From: Flavobacterium sp.
GTDB lineage: Bacteria; Bacteroidota; Bacteroidia; Flavobacteriales; Flavobacteriaceae
NCBI GenBank assembly: GCA_030150335.1
Contig: JASLGC010000210.1
Coordinates: forward strand, 1-15,845
DNA length: 15,845 nt
Reading direction: 5' to 3'
The position numbers were made by a program, and so were the translations under genes. Under the pieces are notes generated by a model. That model did not search any database, had not been told where the DNA came from, and saw only the letters and a list, made by a program, of their open reading frames with translations. Positions 13,627 through 15,845 of this stretch are shown piece by piece (position 1 is the first letter of the stretch; every line of letters starts with the position of its first letter).

Positions 13627-14631
13627 TTGGATCAAGTTAAAGAGATAATTAAGGGTATAAAATCAGGGCAAACTGCACCAATATACTTTTTAATGGGTGA
13701 AGAGCCATACTATATAGATAAGATTTCTGAATATATTGAACAAAATGTATTGACTGAAGAGGAAAAAGGGTTTAACCAGATGGTGCTTTATGGTAGAGAT
13801 GTAACTATACCGGAGATTATATCAAACGCAAAGCGTTTTCCTTTGATGGCAGATAAGCAAGTTGTTATTATTAAAGAAGCTCAAGAATTGGTTAGAACTA
13901 TTGACCAATTAGAAAGTTATGCCGCACAAGTACAGCCATCTACAGTTCTTGTGTTCTGTTATAAATACAAAACTTTAGACAAACGCAAGAAAATTTACAA
14001 GGCAATTGAAAAAGCTGGTGTAATTTTTGAAAGCAAAAAATTAAGAGAATATCAGATTGAAGGTTGGTTGAAAAAACACCTTACTTCAAAAGGATACGAT
14101 ATCGAGCCTAAAGCCTTGGCAATGCTGGTAGAATTCCTTGGAACTGATTTATCTAAGATTGCAAATGAGATTAATAAACTTACAATTATTCTTCCCAAAG
14201 GGACTCAGATTACAGGAGATGTAGTGGAGAAAAATATTGGGATAAGTAAGGATTTTAATAATTTCGAATTAATTAAAGCAATAGTAGATCGCAATCAATT
14301 AAAAGCATATAAGATTGCAAACTATTTTGCTCAGAATACAAAAAACAATCCTATTGTATTAACAATGGGGCTTGTCTACTCTTATTTTTCAAAGCTGTTG
14401 CTTTACCATGGGTTGAAAGATAAATCACCTACTAACGTAATGAAGCAATTAAAAGTTAGCCAATATGCTATCAAAGATTATGAGATAGGATTTAGAACAT
14501 ATAAGATGAAGCAAGTGAGTGCTATTATAGCACATTTGAAGGACATCGATTTAAAAAGTAAGGGAGTTGGAGCGCAAGCAATGCCACACGCCGATTTACT
14601 AAAAGAGATGTTGGTTAAGATTTTTAATTAA
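13627..14631 (+). CDS. holA: DNA polymerase III delta subunit
   Basis: The clamp-loader subunit that binds and opens the beta clamp. Read from TTG 13627 it is 334 residues, the usual length, and begins MDQVKEIIKGIKSGQTAPIY. Family marks are YFLMGEEPYYIDKI near the N-terminus, AKRFPLMADKQVVIIKEAQ (the characteristic FPL...vv..ea strand), YKTLDKRKK, the AAA-like lid region around REYQIEGWLKKHL, and a helical C-terminal collar domain. The frame continues upstream to ATG 13573 (MQRYFF...) and ATG 13531. Those would add 18 or 32 unconserved-looking residues, and the latter would overlap the divergent gene. TTG 13627 is therefore preferred, but ATG 13573 cannot be excluded. A small membrane-protein gene follows after 11 nt. 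Confidence 0.92.
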   Translation: MDQVKEIIKGIKSGQTAPIYFLMGEEPYYIDKISEYIEQNVLTEEEKGFNQMVLYGRDVTIPEIISNAKRFPLMADKQVVIIKEAQELVRTIDQLESYAAQVQPSTVLVFCYKYKTLDKRKKIYKAIEKAGVIFESKKLREYQIEGWLKKHLTSKGYDIEPKALAMLVEFLGTDLSKIANEINKLTIILPKGTQITGDVVEKNIGISKDFNNFELIKAIVDRNQLKAYKIANYFAQNTKNNPIVLTMGLVYSYFSKLLLYHGLKDKSPTNVMKQLKVSQYAIKDYEIGFRTYKMKQVSAIIAHLKDIDLKSKGVGAQAMPHADLLKEMLVKIFN

Positions 14632-14642
14632 AAATACATATA

Positions 14643-14831
14643 ATGGCTTACAAATTAAATAAAAACAGAATTTTAGGATTCGCGACTTTGATTATGATTG
14701 CAATGGGGGTTCTATTAATCTGTTTAGGTGCTTTTAAATACTCTGAAATAGCGGGATGGGGGTTCACAGCAGTGGGAATCGGTTTCTTAGCTATTGCTTG
14801 GGTTTTTAATGCATTAAAAGGTAGAGTTTAA
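14643..14831 (+). CDS. Small two-helix membrane protein (CAL67264-like)
   Basis: A 62-residue protein with two membrane helices at about residues 10-30 and 38-56, separated by a short FKYSEIAGWG turn, with a basic end (ALKGRV). The pattern (NKNRILGFATLIM...LGAFKY...GWGFTAVGIGFLAIAWVFNALKGRV) resembles the short flavobacterial membrane protein family named after CAL67264, from memory of that family; its function is not known. It starts 11 nt after the holA stop and is followed by a terminator, so holA and this gene probably form one transcription unit. Confidence 0.8.
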   Translation: MAYKLNKNRILGFATLIMIAMGVLLICLGAFKYSEIAGWGFTAVGIGFLAIAWVFNALKGRV

Positions 14832-14839
14832 AACATCAG

Positions 14840-14868
14840 AAGTCATCTATAAATAGGTGACTTTTTTT
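14840..14868 (+). terminator. Intrinsic terminator of the holA unit
   Basis: AAGTCATCTAT (14840-14850) pairs with ATAGGTGACTT (14853-14863), one T-G wobble, followed by a run of seven Ts. The innermost pairs must open because only two bases lie between the arms. It lies 8 nt after the stop of the small membrane protein gene. Confidence 0.88.
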
Positions 14869-14950
14869 ATATCTATACTTTTCAAAAGTAACGATTACAC
14901 TATTTATTTGCTTTTCAGCGTTATAAGTGTATTTTATGTACTGTAAAATA

Positions 14951-14958
14951 AGAGGGGG
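14951..14958 (+). promoter_or_regulatory. Shine-Dalgarno-like purine run before the YoaK gene
   Basis: AGAGGGGG lies directly before the ATG at 14962, with the GAGG part about six bases away. Most genes here lack such a sequence, as expected for Bacteroidota, so this one stands out and supports the chosen start. Confidence 0.45.
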
Positions 14959-14961
14959 ATT

Positions 14962-15762
14962 ATGTTATCACATAGAGGGAAAGGGAGAAACTTTTCGCAT
15001 AATTTGAGGTTAGCGGTATTATTATCTTTTGTAGGAGGTTTAGTGAATGTAAGTGGTTTCTTAGCTTTGAGGCTTATGACAACCAACGTTACAGGCTACT
15101 TATCTTTATTTGTTCAAGAGGTATTGACTCTTCAATGGATGTCTATACTAAAAGCAGCACTATTGTTGTTTTCTTTCTTTTTAGGAGCATTTTTCTCTCA
15201 CGTTATCTTACAATTACAAAAAGTCATTTGGAATAAAATCTTCTTTACAATTCCATTGATATTAGAAGCAATCATCCTAATGGTTGTTGCTTTTTTAAGT
15301 GTTGACGTAATTCAAGCTTATCCACTTCGAATTGCATACGTCTTATTGTTCTCCATGGGGCTGCAAAACTCTTTAGTTACATTTATTTCACGTGCAGTCA
15401 TTAGAACTACGCATGTAACGGGTATTGCTACAGATTTGGGAATTGAATTTGCTAAACTATTATTTTACTTTAAAAAAGCAGAAGTGAGAAGAGTGTTGTT
15501 TTCTCATATCGGATTGAAATTAGCCATTATAACGTCTTTTGGTGTTGGAGGGCTCTTTAGTGCACTTACATTTGATTTATTGCATTTAAAAACACTTTAT
15601 ATCGCGTCAATAGTTATTCTATTTACCAGTATCTATGACTACCTATTAATTCAGATGATGCGTGTTTTTGAAGGTGGAAAGAAAAAAGTGGAGTGGAGTA
15701 GAAAAAACAATCCATTTAAAGATTTGAAAATTTATCATATTCCTACTCGCAAGGATAAGTAA
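14962..15762 (+). CDS. YoaK/DUF1275 family membrane protein
   Basis: A 266-residue inner-membrane protein of the YoaK (DUF1275) family. About six membrane helices can be seen, beginning at roughly residues 16-36 after a basic N-terminus (MLSHRGKGRNFSHNLR). The family's repeated motif occurs twice: TTNVTGYLS at about 40-48, and TTHVTGIATDLG within the GLQNSLVTFISRAVIRTTHVTG stretch in the second half. The C-terminus is basic and cytoplasmic (GGKKKVEWSRKNNPFKDLK...). The biochemical role is not established; it is usually regarded as a putative transporter. It is separated from the upstream unit by a terminator and 93 nt, so it has its own promoter, although no good TAnnTTTG box is seen (TACTTTTC near 14876 is the closest). 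Confidence 0.9.
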   Translation: MLSHRGKGRNFSHNLRLAVLLSFVGGLVNVSGFLALRLMTTNVTGYLSLFVQEVLTLQWMSILKAALLLFSFFLGAFFSHVILQLQKVIWNKIFFTIPLILEAIILMVVAFLSVDVIQAYPLRIAYVLLFSMGLQNSLVTFISRAVIRTTHVTGIATDLGIEFAKLLFYFKKAEVRRVLFSHIGLKLAIITSFGVGGLFSALTFDLLHLKTLYIASIVILFTSIYDYLLIQMMRVFEGGKKKVEWSRKNNPFKDLKIYHIPTRKDK

Positions 15763-15772
15763 TTCAAAGTAA

Positions 15773-15798
15773 TACCTGTGTTTAGGTAATTCAGTTTT
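15773..15798 (+). terminator. Weak candidate terminator after the YoaK gene
   Basis: TACCT (15773-15777) can pair with AGGTA (15784-15788), followed after several bases by TTTTT. The stem is only five pairs and the T-run is displaced, so this is a weak call. The remaining bases to the window end show nothing else. Confidence 0.25.
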
Positions 15799-15845
15799 TA
15801 TGATAAAGTCTAAAAGAACATTACAAATAATAAAATTATTGTTTT

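Overview
The window is AT-rich chromosomal DNA from a member of the Bacteroidota, most likely a Flavobacteriaceae (Myroides-like is a guess). Three things point there. Promoter boxes match the Bacteroidota consensus TAnnTTTG, for example TATATTTG before the OmpA-like gene and TATCTTTG before the HsdR_N-type gene. Shine-Dalgarno sequences are mostly absent. Several encoded proteins are of flavobacterial type: a short LytS-type kinase with a LytTR regulator, the 62-residue membrane protein downstream of holA, and the OmpA-like lipoprotein. I see no rRNA or tRNA gene, no insertion sequence, no CRISPR array and no prophage gene. Most of the window is ordinary core genome.

Layout, left to right. 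dnaN (sliding clamp) ends in a perfect-palindrome terminator and is followed by about 340 nt of degenerate, hairpin-forming repeats. Two small minus-strand genes of unknown function follow (81 and 168 residues). A 322-nt T-tract-rich divergent region leads into a plus-strand two-component pair (LytS-type kinase and LytTR regulator, overlapping by 35 nt), then a CPA2 cation:proton antiporter with a long cytoplasmic tail, then a separate 494-residue protein with two central membrane segments. A 436-nt non-coding region carries two tandem copies of a 103/104-nt repeat. Next is a minus-strand pair, a PPP-type metallophosphoesterase followed after 15 nt by a 441-residue protein I do not recognise. 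Further right, an OmpA-like lipoprotein gene has its own promoter, and a glycosyltransferase-2 gene is co-directional with a stand-alone HsdR_N-type PD-(D/E)XK protein. The last is divergent from holA (polymerase III delta subunit). The window closes with a 62-residue membrane protein and a YoaK/DUF1275 membrane protein.

Functional links. DnaN and HolA both belong to the replicative clamp machinery, since delta opens the clamp, but they lie about 12.5 kb apart and are not in one operon. The kinase and regulator very probably act together; their targets are unknown, and a T-rich upstream region with short direct repeats is a candidate for autoregulation. The phosphatase and the 441-residue protein look like a two-gene operon.

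The least-explained signals are non-coding. One is the 103/104-nt tandem repeat, whose central hairpin is kept in both copies with a compensatory base-pair change. Another is the repeat family behind dnaN, where the same loop is flanked by different but self-complementary arms. The third is a 19-nt palindrome that places a leaderless-type start on both strands between the HsdR_N-type gene and holA.
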